From Grifola frondosa (taxonomy: Eukaryota > Basidiomycota > Agaricomycetes > Polyporales > Grifolaceae), in assembly GCA_001683735.1 (NCBI GenBank), contig LUGG01000013.1:930001-994000 (forward strand): 64,000 nt of DNA, given 5' to 3'. Below the pieces are notes generated by a model. It was not told the DNA's origin. It searched no databases and worked only from the letters and a program-made list of their open reading frames with translations. Position 1 is the stretch's first letter, and each line of letters starts with the position of its first letter. Below, piece after piece: positions 37,112 through 49,600 of this stretch. The translations under genes were made by a program, and so were the position numbers.

Positions 37112-38653
37112 GTCATAGATATCGTGAACTAAATAGCAAGCAAGCAGATGATGGAAAGTAGGAGCATGTGATAAAGCAATGGACTGGTTATAAACCAAAT
37201 ATCTTATCTTATCACACCCCGATCATTCGATCAACAAGTTACGTGCGCCATTTCTGCAATGCCACAAAGCAAATCACTTCGAGAAATATTTGCATGTCGA
37301 ATTCAGCCGCACTCCGTAACATAAATGGCTGAAAATATATGCATTCTATGTTATAGTCGCTTTCAAATAAAAACCGAGAGAAGACGTAAGAGGAAGCATA
37401 ATGTCTATGTATGGACTTGCGGTGAAGAAATCGTCCGAGCATTTGAGTGCAGGAAAGACGGGCTGTACGTCATTCAGGCCAGCAAGCATATGGGTGAAAA
37501 CTCCATCGTCAAGTTTGCGATAGTTTCATATCATAGCATTGGCATGACATTTGACTGTCTGATACACTGTAGAGTATCTGCTAACAGCATCGGGACAAAT
37601 ACACTTGGATGGTTCATGTTTGGCGGCAGGCTCGAGCAGTCTCCAGAGGGGACATAGACGTGTCATCACAGGCAGGATGGCAGGAGGTCTTGCAGACACG
37701 GATACTGCTGCCAGAGTAGGGAACCGTTTATGCTCTCGCCAGACCTACCTAAACATCTCTCGAAGGTGATCGTAATTGCAAGTGCTAGATGTGGACGCAA
37801 TATCTCTACTTGGATGATGTCTCAGCAAGCAAGAAGGGGATGAGGAAGACGTAACAGGCGTACGAATATTTTGAAGGTGGGAAATGATGTTAAAGAGAGC
37901 CGTCGGAACAAAGAGTGGCGATTATCCGAGCAAAGCGGGTCCGACCAATGTTCAGACGTCGTCGTGCACAGTTGTTGGTATGTTATGCATCTATTACTAT
38001 GTGCAGGTAACACCTGCAGTTGAGTAGGTCCGAATTTTCTTAGCCATGCGAAGAGATCCCGTTGGAGGGGAAGGGAACCGGAATCGTGAACCAGCATAAT
38101 GAAGTTCGTTCGTGCAGGTCAGCATATATATGCTTGAAGCCATTTGGCTCGAGTGGCGCTACCCGACGCTCGCTATGAACCTGCCAGTGCCAACTAAACA
38201 GAGTGATGTGCGTAGATTTCGTGATGTCCGTTGAAGTCTACTAATACTGTCCATTCTTCAGTGGCAGGACAGGCGTCGTTGTCTCCTCGACGCTGGCATG
38301 GACACTGACCGAAGTGTATGGCGCGCTCTGCCGAATGACCAAAGTTTAGCTTGCGGAAATCCGAGATCCCACTTACACCGTGGTCATAAACATCTGAATC
38401 TTGTATCCAAAATAGTGAATCATCCTCTGTTCTTCAGGGTAAAGTTTGGGCTGTAGCTAAACAGATATTATTTAGCTCTAGGAACAATGACTTCCAAGCA
38501 AGTTAATACTCAACCCTTGAGCACGATTTTGGTCCGGCCGCGGCACCGAGAGCTTCACATCTGCAAGCAAGTTGATCACGCAACCAGAAGGCTCGAAAGA
38601 AATTCATTACAGTCCGAGAAAAACACAGCACGAGCCGAGCTACGCCCCTGCGG
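37112..38653. other. Stretch with one possible unrecognised minus-strand gene
   Basis: Between the CRAL-TRIO start and the Vps3844 stop. On the minus strand around 38250-38560, three short segments flanked by plausible splice sites read DVKLSVPRPDQNRAQG, LYPEEQRMIHYFGYKIQMF and SVSVHASVEETTTPVL. They look protein-like and could be exons of a small gene, but frames do not join cleanly and I do not recognise the family. A second minus-strand frame at 37822-38097 is weaker. The rest shows nothing. Confidence 0.25.
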
Positions 38654-39878
38654 TTAATCTCTTCTCGAGATGCCTCCAATGCCCCCAGTCAATGTACTCG
38701 GCAGCTGCTGCTCACCAACGCCCGACAGCAGTGCCACGGATCCCGCAATCAGCAGCACCAGCGTCACAGTCGTACCTGCGAGCAGCACAAATGGCCTGGC
38801 ACCACAGAAATCAGCCGCCGCGCTCCCCGCACCCACCACACAGGACAGAGCACTCACCCGCTGATGTCCCTCCGCTCGCACGCGGTCCCTGCCCAATTCT
38901 CTGAGCGCCCTTTCTCGTCCCGCGTCGCGCCGCACGCGCACACGAAGCACGTCTTCCCTGCCTTGCTCGCCTGCACGCACTCCCCGTGCCCGCTGCACCC
39001 GTCCGTCGCGTTCCCACACGCAGCTGCGCTCTCAAAACACGTCGACACCGACCCGATCGGCTCCGCAGGACCAGGGGACGGGCCCGGCAGCGGCGACTGC
39101 GGCGGCTGCAGCAGATCGCTGGCGTCCGTATCTTGCCGCTTAACGAGCGCATCCATGGGCACAGTCACTACTGCGAGCTTGAGACCGGGCTTCTTGAGAG
39201 CGAGGTCAATGGCATTTCTCGCAACGTCGGCGGCGAGGCGAAACTGCTCGCCTGTGCGCCCGTACTGCTCCGCCATCTCTGCGACCCCGTCAACGCGAAT
39301 GCTGCGAACTTGTCCGTGGGGACTTCGTCCGACTCAAGGAAATCCACCAGCGCGGTCATTTCGGCAAGGTAAGGCGCGAACGTGGGAGAGAGTACCGAGA
39401 GTATTTCCGCCGTGGGCGGGATGCTGGGTGCTGAGGCTTGCGAGAAGACATGTGAATACACGTGCTGTGCGCGGTCGATGTAGGATGGTATCAGAATGGA
39501 AAGGGAGGATAGTGAAGGTTTTGAGGCGAGAGTGAATGCTAGCTTCAGTGTTGAGGGAATAACATCTTGCAGACACATCTCAGTCATTCAATGTCGGTCT
39601 CTTCAGTACACCTGTCACACACCTTTTGCAACCTCCTCGCTTATTGTCAACAGCATCGCACTACCCAAGCCCTGCCCAACGAAGGATTCCTGCTGTCCAT
39701 TCAGTAATGGTGAGTCCTCTCCTAACGGCTCAAACTGTTCCAAGCCAAGATGGCGCGAGAGTGCAGCACTTCCCCGGCTTGCAGAAAGTCGTGGTGGGAG
39801 AGCTGGTGACGGATTAAGGTATACCTGGACTGCCTGAGACAACCCAGCGAGCAATAGGGAGATGTATACTCCCTTCAT
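38654..39878 (-). CDS. Vps3844-domain ER/vacuolar-sorting membrane protein, one frame break
   Basis: Exons are 39623-39878, 38858-39565 and 38654-38795. The start gives MKGVYISLLLAGLSQAVQVY, a typical signal peptide. The lumenal part is alpha-helical; near the end lies the cysteine cluster of the Vps3844 C-terminal domain: STCFESAAACGNATDGCSG, HGECV, CFVCACG and TACERRDIS. A transmembrane segment follows (FVLLAGTTVTLVLLIAGSVA) and a short tail with LPSTL. The arrangement is that of the fungal family linked to vacuolar sorting and anchored in the secretory pathway; the molecular role is unknown. One base is missing in the C-run at 39285-39288 (plus strand), between FAAFALTG and AEMAEQYGRTG. 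Everything else is in frame, so an error in a homopolymer is likely. Confidence 0.85.
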
Positions 39879-40232
39879 GTTGTGCGATGGTTTGCTGTAC
39901 ACACTGCAGCAGTAAGCTCCAATGAGGATCAGTTTACATGTATTTGTTCGCTGTGGCAACTCTTTCACATCGTTGACATAAAAATGAGTATCGAACAACG
40001 ATGATAGTATAACAAGTATATTACAGGGATACTGGTCTAACGATATGCAAGTAAATGGAGGTTATGTGTTATGACGATGATGCGCACGATAAATGAGGAC
40101 GAGGCCTAGCTTTAGAGGTAATGTCAATGGCGTAGCTGTGGACATGCGAGACAATTGGACAGGATGACAGCAAAAAGGGACAGGAGAAGCAGAAACCAAG
40201 AAGTAACAGGAAAGCACAGACATTGCCGATAA
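39879..40232. other. Short intergenic stretch
   Basis: Upstream sequence of the Vps3844 gene and 3' flank of TOA1, both on the minus strand. No feature seen beyond AT-rich patches. Confidence 0.5.
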
Positions 40233-41403
40233 CTACCACTCAAATTCTCTGCAGAAAAGCTCAGTGACCGCGCACTCAAGAACTGGGTAATACGTACCCG
40301 GTGCATTTCATGAATAGGTAGTCTTTCCCGTTGATGTGGATCATTCCATCCTTAAGAATGCACTTCCACTTGTTCTTCACACGAGCGACCTGAATCAGGG
40401 AAGGAACACGTTAACGCTAGAACTCGTCACAGTTTACGTGAATGGCTTGTTCCCATCGCCTCGACCTACCTTGTCATAAGTGCAGAACACAATGTCAGTG
40501 TCCGCGGATCCTCCCTCATCGCCTTCTTGATCATTATCAGAATCCGAGTCGTCTAGGTCACTATTTATAGCCTCCGAATCCTCGGGCTTCGCCGAAGCTG
40601 TTGGAGGTTGGGGTAACGAAGGGTGACTTGATCGTGGGGCATAGTTCTGGCTCGGCGGCGGAGTTGGTGAGTCCGAAGATGACGACGAGGGTCCATCCGT
40701 TTGAGGAACGCGCGCAGGCGCAGGCTGTGCGGTTGCAGCAGGACCTGGAGGGGGTAACGAGCCGTAGGAGGGGGAGGCGCCGGACCACTTGGGGCTCTTC
40801 CGACAGCAGCCACATGCGGGTTCTGTGGGAACGACAAGATATTCTGCCCAGGTCTGCCTGGTATTTGCGGCCCTGGAAGCGGAGGCATCGCATAAGGAGG
40901 CATTCCTTGGGGCGCACTCAACATGTAACGATTGTCAATGGGTTCCGTCTTCACGTGCGGCGCACCGGGCTGCATTTGCGGAGGAGCAAGTTGGTGGTGT
41001 TGAGGTGCATAAGGATTATGGTTTGGGTAGTGCGAATGCGCCATCGCATGCATAGGGTGAGGAGGGTATGCTGGGTGAGGTGCAGGTGCGGGAGCAGCGA
41101 CAGGCTCAAAGTCCGCGACATGGGACGCGATGACCTTCGTCTCCCATTTCTGCGTCGAGGACGTGGACGATGGGATCAAACGAAGGAAGACAAGGGCAAG
41201 CATGATCTTATACTTACGGACTGAAGCTCAGCTAGGACCTCCTCACCGACGCCGTACTCCTCGAACTCGGATTTCATGGAGGCGATCACGTCGTCGATGA
41301 CGGCGCGGTAGATGGAAGGCTCACCAAGAGGAACTCTCCGTTACTACAGATACTACTGCGGACATATCTTTGGTGAGCAGCTCACCACAATTTTATTTGA
41401 CAT
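40233..41403 (-). CDS. TOA1: TFIIA large subunit (Toa1), one frame break
   Basis: Five exons: 41386-41403, 41218-41319, 40470-41149, 40298-40391 and 40233-40248. The N-terminus MSNKIV-PSIYRAVIDDVIAS and FEEYGVGEEVLAELQS-KWE forms the four-helix-bundle part. A long glutamine/proline-rich linker follows, then an acidic patch (DLDDSDSDNDQEGDE), and the C-terminal beta-barrel half: TDIVFCTYDK-VARVKNKW, LKDGMIHINGKDYLFMK and C-TGEFEW. TFIIA stabilises TBP on the TATA box in the nucleus. This is a single-copy essential gene in yeast. One base is missing in the linker around 40775-40800, where the frame of GRAPSG gives way to ASPSYGSLPPPGPA. Both halves are fully conserved and all splice sites are good, which argues for a sequence error. 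Confidence 0.9.
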
Positions 41404-41853
41404 GACGACTAGGCTCCCGGGACCGTTGACAACAATGAGCACGATATGGGGGCCACGCGTGGTGGGAGGGAGAAGCAAGGAGGATGCATTTATACAAGGT
41501 TGCGATAGGTGAAAGAGTTCAAACTCAGGATCAAACTCCGCTTGGCGGGTACATTCCCGCGCACGGACCCCTGCAATGACGTGGGGCGGCGCTGTGCGCG
41601 ATGTTGGGATGCTTGAACTAGTTAGTACTCACTCTCGACTCACACGTTATCCTCCCACTCCTACAACATGTGTCAAAAGCCTCCACTGACGTATCCCTGC
41701 AGAATGGTTATAAACCCACTCTGTAAACGAGGTAGGATAGCCAACTAACGTCATCACCTTATAACACCTTCTCATTTTCATCATTTTCAAAGTGAGTTCA
41801 TTCAGTTTCAATGTGTTGAACCCTCTGGCTCACCATTGTCCAGGATCACAGTC
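41404..41853 (+). promoter_or_regulatory. Promoter and leader of the small coiled-protein gene
   Basis: TATAAA lies at 41709-41714. A GT-AG intron is predicted in the leader at 41792-41843 (donor GTGAGT, acceptor CCAG), ending ten bases before the ATG at 41854. The left part is also the upstream region of the divergent TOA1 gene. Confidence 0.5.
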
Positions 41854-42340
41854 ATGCCCTTCTTTCGCCCTCCCTCTCCTCAGAAATCACAGGAGACTGC
41901 ATCCGCTCGCAGTCGTAGCATGTTTTCGCGCCGCTCAGGCTCGCCAGAACACGATCATACTTCTACCAACGGCCCCACCCGAACAAACTCCACTCGCCCA
42001 GGAAGCAGATTCTTCAACCGCCACCACTCGTCGTCCGCTGACTCTCTCCATCTGAAGAAAGACCCCACTATCGTCGCTGCCCGCCAGAAAGTAGCGGACG
42101 CAGAGTCGGCCGAGTCGGGTGCCGACAGAGCCCTCGACCAAGCCAGGGCAGCAGTGAGGCGTGCCAGAGAGCACGTGAAGATCCTCGAGCAAGAGGTTTT
42201 AGCAGAGTGCGTTCATTCTGACTGCATGCATTTCGTTGTGCTAACTGACAGCTCTGTGCAGAGCAAGACATGCTAGAGCCAAGGAGGCTGAGGCCAAGAC
42301 TGTGAGCAAGAGTGCTCGTGGATTGGGAAGACACGGATAA
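41854..42340 (+). CDS. Small basic protein with coiled segment, unrecognised family
   Basis: Two exons, 41854-42206 and 42262-42340, joined by a 55-nt phase-2 intron, give 143 residues. The N-terminal half is serine-, arginine- and histidine-rich (MPFFRPPSPQKSQETASARS). The second half is an alanine/glutamate/arginine-rich coil (RALDQARAAVRRAREHVKIL) ending in SARGLGRHG. There is no signal peptide or membrane segment. Codon use and correct splicing support a real gene. I recall similar short proteins in other mushroom genomes but know no function. The leader intron and TATA box suggest a well-expressed gene. Confidence 0.65.
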
Positions 42341-42729
42341 GGACGCCGATATCTGCGGCCTGAGATGACGTCTTGCCAGAAATACCCGCTATATTTGATA
42401 TCCGCTCCCATGTATATATCATCAATATTGAAGATAATGAATTTTCCGTTGTTCTGTCCAGCTTCTCAAGCTTCAACCGACATCGAATGAACTCAACTCG
42501 GCGCTTATTTAATCTCAAGTTTTCTGCTTCTCAGATTATAATTACTTTGCCGTAAAACCACGCTAACTTGGGAGCTTCCTACCGCCGGATCGCATCCGTA
42601 CCTGAAAATCACTCACGACAATTCCCCCTCGCACCGGGACGAATATGCATCTCGTAATTTATAAGCACAAACGCTCTAGTCAATCTGCAAGAACTCGTAA
42701 CACAACCTCGGTACGTTTACTCCATCAAA
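42341..42729. other. Short convergent intergenic stretch
   Basis: 3' flanks of two convergent genes. AT-rich with no further feature. Confidence 0.5.
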
Positions 42730-44220
42730 TCACAGCCGCTCCGCATCCCACTTCTCCTTCAGCCTCTTCTCCTCGTTCTTATGCACCAGGCATGCCTCAT
42801 CCAGCGCAACCACGCAGTCCTCGCACGGCTCCTCGCCAGTAGGTTCCGTATACAGCCACACGACGCCCTCCCCGTCCTGCAAATCCACGCCGACGTCCTC
42901 GAACCGCTCCGTCCACCAGATGAAGACGTCCATCGCGAAGGGGTCCGCGGACGCCTCAACGAGGTGCCCGAGCGTGCGCACGAGCTCGAGCGCGGGGAAC
43001 AGCGCGTGGTGCGCGCGGAACGCGCGCAGGTGCGCTTGTGCGTGCGTGCGCCGGATCGGGTACAGGTTGTCCGTGCTTAGCCCGCGGATCCCGATGCGCC
43101 GCAGGTGCGGGTGCGGCTCCCTGAGGCACTCCTCGGTAGGAGAGTCCTCGCGCGTGCTAGGTAGGGAGGGCCCGGGGCCTGCGAGCGGGGCGACGGAGAT
43201 GACACACTCACAGGCGTCGAAGACGAACGTGTCGAGGTTCGGGCAGGCGGTCGGCTGCAGGAAGGTGGTGAGGCTGATGGGGCCTTCTATGCAGTTGTAG
43301 GACGAGGAGCGTGGGAGGAGCTCGAGGACGGTGACCTTCGTGCCGTGGCGCTCGAAGAATGCGTTGAGGGCGGTGGTCAGCGAGGGCTCCCTGCACGCGC
43401 TGGGGATTCCGGCGTCCAGTACGAGGCGGTGCAAGGCTGGGAGGTCCTGCTTGCTCGCGAAGCGGAGGATGAGAGGGCACGTCGGGAGCAGGAGCTCCGC
43501 GACGCACGGGAGGCGCATCTGCGCGAGCGCATGATCCGGAGGGAACGCACTGCGGTCCGCGAACGTCGTCTTGCGGAGGTCGAGCACGCGGAGCTCAGTG
43601 AAGGCCGCGAGGAACGGCGAGGTGAAGATGGGGACGTCCGCGGCGTCCTCGACGGCATCCTGCGCCCAGTAAAGCATGCGCAGCGTCTGCGCGTTGTAGT
43701 TACGGAACACGTCGAGGAAGCCTCCCGGGAGCGCGTACTGCCACACGCCGCTCAGCGCGTGCACGTTCGGGCAGAACTCCAGCACGTACGCGAGGGCGTG
43801 CCAGAACCCCAGCGTGCTCGCCGAGCGCGCGCACGTGCGCATCTCGACGTGGCGCACCCAGCGCCCGTGGCCCGCGCCCGGTGGCGCGGCGGGCGGGACG
43901 CTCGCCTGCAGCGTGCGGTGGAGCAGCTGCGCGTGGCGGGTGCTGCACAGCACGACGTGTTCGTACAGCAGCTCCGTCGCGAGCGCGCGCCACGCGCGGC
44001 ACACGCGCACGAGGCCGCACTTGGTGCGCGCCGCCGAGCACGGGCGTGTTCATGCACGCGAAGTTCGCGGGGTGCTCGGGAGCGAATGCGTCCCCGGGGC
44101 TCGTGCAGCGCGCATTGGGGACGTCCGTCGCGTAGCGGAAGATCTCGAGCCACACTTCGGGCGGGACACTCGAGTGGTCCGTGTGGGGGGTATGGGGCAA
44201 GGGGGGGCAGTATCTGGTGT
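42730..44220 (-). CDS. F-box protein with leucine-rich-like C-terminal part, one frame break
   Basis: The main exon starts after a splice acceptor at 44220 and ends with the stop at 42730. The F-box reads VPPEVWLEIFRYAT, then after a gap CGLVRVCRAWRALATELLYE. The remainder resembles the long leucine-rich-like region of Agaricomycete F-box proteins, with an aromatic C-terminus (DVFIWWTERFEDVGVDL). Such proteins recruit substrates to SCF ubiquitin ligases through Skp1; the target is unknown. Between LGGA and TKCGLV the frame changes by a net two missing bases or one extra at 44024-44034, in a GC repeat. A possible first exon at 44306-44371 starts with ATG and has a good donor, but its frame does not join directly, so the true start is unresolved. 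The region is very GC-rich. Confidence 0.75.
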
Positions 44221-44371
44221 CTGCGGGAGAGTCGGGTCAGTCAACCGGTGCGCTCGTGTGCGCTCTGGCCCTGCGACGGTGTTTGTGCGATGATAGACCA
44301 CTCACCATTTCTCGCGAGTGCGAGTCTCGGGTATTTCGAACGGGCACCTGTGGATCCCCTGAACTCGACAT

Positions 44372-45127
44372 CAACGCAATATTCGCAATCTACAAGAACC
44401 GAGCCGACGCTCTAGGATGGCGTGAGTGTGCGCAGTCTCCAAATGCAGGATAGACAAAGGCTTGCGCAGAGTGGCACGAGCGGAAGCGCACAAAGGAGGC
44501 TGTAGTCCCAAAAAGGCATGCGTGTGCGTTGCGCGATCGGTGGTCGTGCCGACCGCTGATCGGCCTCGCCGCCGCAACTTACTCGCCAAATGCGGTAAGC
44601 CCAGCGGCCGCCGAATATGGCGTTTTCTGACACCGGGGCTGGCCAGGGCTGCTCGCACCCTTTACACATCTTGCCCCCAAATCACTCGCGCTCCGCGATC
44701 GAACGAGCCAAGTCCGTGCAGTCGGGAACACAATAATCGGAAATATGACAAGACGTGCTACTGCTACAAACGAGGACGAGCCTCGGAGATATTCCAAGGT
44801 ATGTTCATATGTGTTACATGTCCATCTGCCCGTCGTCCTTCATTCATCAGAAACCGCGCGCCACCGTCCCTGCGGAGATGTCCTATCGCGACCCATCACG
44901 GGATTATTGAGGCCCCCGCATGGGTACGGCATAAGTATGTAAAAATGTACAGGTGAAACGCCCGGCATCCAGAGAGTGAATGTCCGCAGAGCCATAGAGC
45001 CGTACTGTATGCGCTACGGGGCCATACGCGCGCACCTATTTATGCTCTGCGTCCCGGGCGCAGTGTGTCTGGCGTGTGTCCGCGGGGACGGAGAGCGTGG
45101 GGGCGTGCAGCCGAGAGAAAGAGCTCC
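44372..45127. other. GC-rich intergenic stretch
   Basis: Between the F-box start region and the stop of WOPR gene 2. The open frame at 44426-44956 on the plus strand has no family signature and is probably due to GC-rich composition. Confidence 0.45.
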
Positions 45128-46697
45128 TCAGTGTGCGCCGGGACCGAGAAGGCGCAACGCTCTATCGTCGGTGGAGCTACGCCGGTAGGTCTGGGTCCGA
45201 GGGAGTGAATGCAGTGGCGCGAGGTCGACCTGCACACCGTTTGTGCGCCGGAAGCCGTCGATATCGACGAACAATGGCGCGGGCTTATACGGGCTCCCGT
45301 CGTCCTGAAGCGGCGGGATGGACGAGATCACGAGTGAGTCTTGGAGTGAGTCGTGGAGCGATGGCGAGGAGGAGGAGAGCGAGGACGTATTGGAGAGCGC
45401 GGGTGACATGTGCATAGGAGAGGGCGCGGATAGCCGCGATTTCATGGAGTAGTCGGACAGCGAAGGCGATAGCGACTTTTCGGACCGCTGTGCCATGGAT
45501 GCTGATGCATATTCATAGTCGGGTTCCAGAGTGTACAGAGATGCAGAGATGGCGGAGGCATTTGTGGGGAATGGGACGAGGGTATGCAATGACAAGGATG
45601 GCGGGGACGACCGCGCGGCGCTGTCGGTGGGTATCATCATCCGGTCATTGGGTTGCGAGAGTGGCGGCGCAGGAGGGAATGATAGCTGCTACACGTACAT
45701 AGGTAAACACGAGCAAATGCTAGATCAAATTACCAAATCACCTCGGGGAACAGAGAAGTGGTATGATAATGAGAATGCACTGCCACTGGAGAAGCGTGTT
45801 GAGGTATACCTTCACGCGAGATGGAGATAGGCCGCGGTGGTTGCACACCCTGATCGTCGGCGGACCGTAGGCGACGTGCGGGGTTCGAGGGGAAAGGTGC
45901 ATATGTGCGCTTGACGCTGGAGCTGGCGGTCTTGGAGGATTCGCCGCGCTTGTTAGTCTTGTTCGTGCGTGCACTTCTGAAGATGCCGTCGGGTACCACG
46001 AGATCACGAAGGAATTGAATATCGTCGATGGTGCGCAGCTGGCCCTCGGTGAGCTTGGTGAAGTAGGCGTCTGCGGTGCACATCGGTCAGACGACCCACA
46101 CGGCATGATGGGCCGTACTCACTTAGATGCCACTTGCGTGACTTTGTGATCTTCCTCTGCTTGTCATCGATGTCGTGCGATGAGGAATCCTCGGCGGGTT
46201 CCTCACGGAAGACCGAGTAGGTGAGCTTGATGTACAGATCGTTCTCGCCTTGGCGGACGACCTGGTTCTCCGATGTCCTGCGAAAGACAGATGAAATAAG
46301 CAACAAGACGGTGATCGGAGGGAGCAGCATACCTTGCATTGGGAGCACCATCGCGACCCTTGCCCTTTCTCGTCTCAAAGTACATGAGGAAGTCCTGTGC
46401 GGGCACGGTGACGGTAAATGCGTGCGCACGAAGAGCGATGGGAGAACGCACATCTCGGACACGTGAGGCGGTCCAGGACTTGCCTTCGGTAAAGCGTTCC
46501 ATGCTGACGTTGAATGCATCGGTGTTAGGGCCCTTCTCCTCCCAGACGAAGACGTCGCCGGGACGGAGGGCGGCGCGCTCGTTGGCGTCGAGGCGTTTCT
46601 CGATTTTGGGCAGAAGACCAAGTTGGACGGCGTAGAAGAGCTTGTGGGCATCCTGGGAGGTGCGGATGTGGACATCGGAGAGAGTGGGCCGCTGCAT
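45128..46697 (-). CDS. WOPR (Gti1/Pac2) transcriptional regulator, gene 2
   Basis: Five exons, 46452-46697, 46333-46394, 46123-46277, 45742-46070 and 45128-45688, join without a frame break to 450 residues. The WOPRa half starts MQRPTLSDVHIRTSQDAHKL, with GDVFVWEEKGP and RFTEGKSWTASRVRD-DFLMYF. WOPRb has LYIKLTYSVF, KSRKWHLN-AYFTKL and VVPDGIF. A basic stretch (RTNKTNKRGESSK) and a long serine/proline-rich tail follow, as in Wor1/Ryp1-type master regulators. Of the three paralogues this is the longest and the only one with a large disordered tail. Introns after SRVRD and inside KWHL-N-AYF match those of gene 1 in place and phase. Its upstream region is long and empty (about 3.1 kb), as is common for such switch genes. 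Targets are unknown. Confidence 0.9.
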
Positions 46698-49600
46698 GGT
46701 GGTGGGCGTGGAGCAGATGGAAAGGTGGAGGACGGCAGGACGGGGGGAGGGGCGGGGGCGGAGTCAAGGGAAAGACGGAGAGAGAGAAGGGAGGGATTTA
46801 TATGGGATGAAGGTTTGGGGTGTGTTTATTAATCAGACAATATAAGCAGGAGTGGAGAATAGAAGAGAGAGAAGATAGCCGAAAGCGGACAGGGAAAGGA
46901 AGATGGAGCATAGGACCTGGGCACGACCCGAGAGTGCGGTACCAGTGTTCCAATCTAATCTCGATTCGAAGCTCTTCTAAACGCTTTCTAACCTCTTTCG
47001 TCCCAATCCATCCAATCGCCGCATCCAGTCCAATCTCATGCGTTGTCCAACTCTATTCCTTGATCGTCCTCCAACCATATCAACCTCATCAGCCCGCTCC
47101 CAGCCCTGACCTCCTCTCGCGCTGCCCTCGGATTATCGTTATCGCCCTCGCCTTCCTCTTTACCTTCGCCTTCTCCTTCGCGTCAGATCCTCTTCCCCCC
47201 ACCTTCCATCAGTCTCGCCTATCTGCTTCATATACCCCGAGTCAGCACTCGCCAATAATCAGGCACGCCTTCCACAATATGACTGCTTTTTGCCTTATAT
47301 GTGGAAGATCCCTTACCACTCTACCCTAGCAACATAGACTCTCATAGACCGACCCCCTCCTTCACACCATCCCCTCGCAGGCCCTCGCTTCTCGCCTTAC
47401 GCTCGTTCTAAAACGCTCGCGGGAGATTGCCCTATTCTCGTCGCGAACGCACTTTGTCTCCTTCTCCGACGATGCGTACCCCATTCGCATATGCCTCTTC
47501 TCGTCTGCCTCCGTCCCAGCACGCCCAGCCGTCATCTTCGCAGATCACCGCCCAAATTCATGTATTTCTTTCCACGCACCCTTGCGATGACGACACGTGC
47601 GCCGTCCTCTCGGGCTCATACTTGCCGCCTTCGGCCCTTGCCGCTGTGCTTGCCGCCTGCGTGGTTCGGGGCACTGACAATTAACACTACTCAACGTCTT
47701 CTGCGCATACAATCGCGCCTCCATGGCCCCTGGAAACGTGTCACTTGTCTCCACAGAGCATCAGAACTACACACTTGTTCTTAGGTCACCGGCAGGCCCT
47801 GCTTCGCACGTCTGCTTTCTGCGTGCGGAGCGTGGTCGTTCGCGGAACACGTCGAACTTTCTGCCGCGGAAGGAGACGTACAGGGCAATGATGAGCATTT
47901 CTGGGGCCCAAGCAGCTTCTTGACTCCAGGCTGGTGCGTCAGACCAGGTCGGCCTTCGCACAGACCCGCCGCGAGCGCAGCATGGCTTGTGCAGCCGCAC
48001 GGAAGTCCCTCTGCACAAGACCTGGCGTGACACTTGTGCCCGTGACGTGACGCCGAACTTTGCCGTATAAGGCAAGCATCTGTGGTTTGACGTGTGAGCG
48101 CCGTCGGTAGCAGGTGCGCACCTCCTCGATCCCGCGCCGATCATCACCTAACAATTTCATTTCGCGAGTGCAGAGCAGCTGCCTCCGGCTGCCACACCAA
48201 ACCCCAAATCGCTGATTCGGCGCGGGCGTGCTGCTGCCCTGCGTCGTGTGACCGGGGGCATCCCATCATAGGCGTGCACCAGGCTGCAGCACGGTGCAAC
48301 GCGGTCTGTCTTCCATCTGCCCCCGCGCGAACAAGAGGCGAACTCTTGTTCCCGCGCGCACCGTGACCTGATCGAGACGGTGCGATTGGCGCCCGTTCTG
48401 GCATGGGACGCAGAACCGCGCTGCATGCTGACATGGCACGCGTGCAATTCTATTGCACGCCTGCGTTCCCAGCGCATTCGCAATTCCAGTGTCTGAACGT
48501 TATCGCTGTGGCGCACGGCAGGACGCACGATCACAAGCACACGCGCGCACAGCCCACTCCGAAAATCTCGCCATCTTCGAATTCGAATCCTCACAGAACG
48601 CCCTGTTCATTTCAAACATGCTTATTTTATAACGGCACCGCTGCGGAACCCGACATGCTGTCGCCGGCGGCTCCCCTCTATCCCGGGCGATTGTGCGCAC
48701 CATATCGCCTCGCGCAGCACTCGCACGGCGTGACCACGACGAAGCGCCATCCAGCGTCCCCGCCCCAACTAGGCTCGAACAAGGTCCCAGCACCAGCACG
48801 CGATCACGATCGCACCCTGGCAAGGGCCCACCCGTCAGCGACAGCCATAGCCCCATCGCGCTCGCGCTGCGCCGCCAGGCCAGGCCCGTTCGGACGGATT
48901 CGTCCCGTACCCCGGACGAGTCATGAGAGCATCCCATTCAGTCACGCGGTCAGATGCCCCCCATTCAGGCGGCGCTCGCGATGCGCGGCCGTGCACGGGC
49001 AGCCCGCACTGTGCACCTGTGGAGCGGAAGCGGCGCGATCTGCTCGATCTTCAAGAAGCACTCGGGCTGTAGAGGGACCCGAGCATGCTGCAGGGAAGCA
49101 GGGCAGGAATGGGACGTGGCCCTGTCCGACGTTGCCAGGGGATCACGAGAGGGCGACTGAATAAGTAGTGTTCTTGTGGACGTGTTGCTCTGGGCCGCCA
49201 GACGCCCGTGGGTGCACGTCGCACGTCCAGATCCGAGTGCGGCTGGCGATGGCACACGAACGCGCAAGGCAGTCTGGGCCGCTCCGCGCCTGACATATAA
49301 AGAGGAAGGTTGAACTTCGCGAGAACCATCACGGGCTCCCGGACAGGCTACATACATGCTAGCACAGAACGGGTGCGCGTATCCAGCTTTGACGTGCGCA
49401 TGCAGCGCCACGCCAGGAACCAGCTCGAGGCACATCTGTGAGATCGCAGATCAGACTTTGATTCCCTGAACGCAAAAAAATACAACGGGTTATAAGGTAC
49501 GAGGTATAATGTGCAGACGTTCAAAGAAGCGGGGTGCAAGACACATCGCTGCCAACTCAGTGAGTGCCCCCTGCAGCCTCGCTCACAACGCTGCAGCACA

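Noticed and set aside
48403..49164. Long plus-strand open frame of about 250 codons
   Set aside because: GC-rich sequence with open frames on both strands, biased composition and no domain or splice support.
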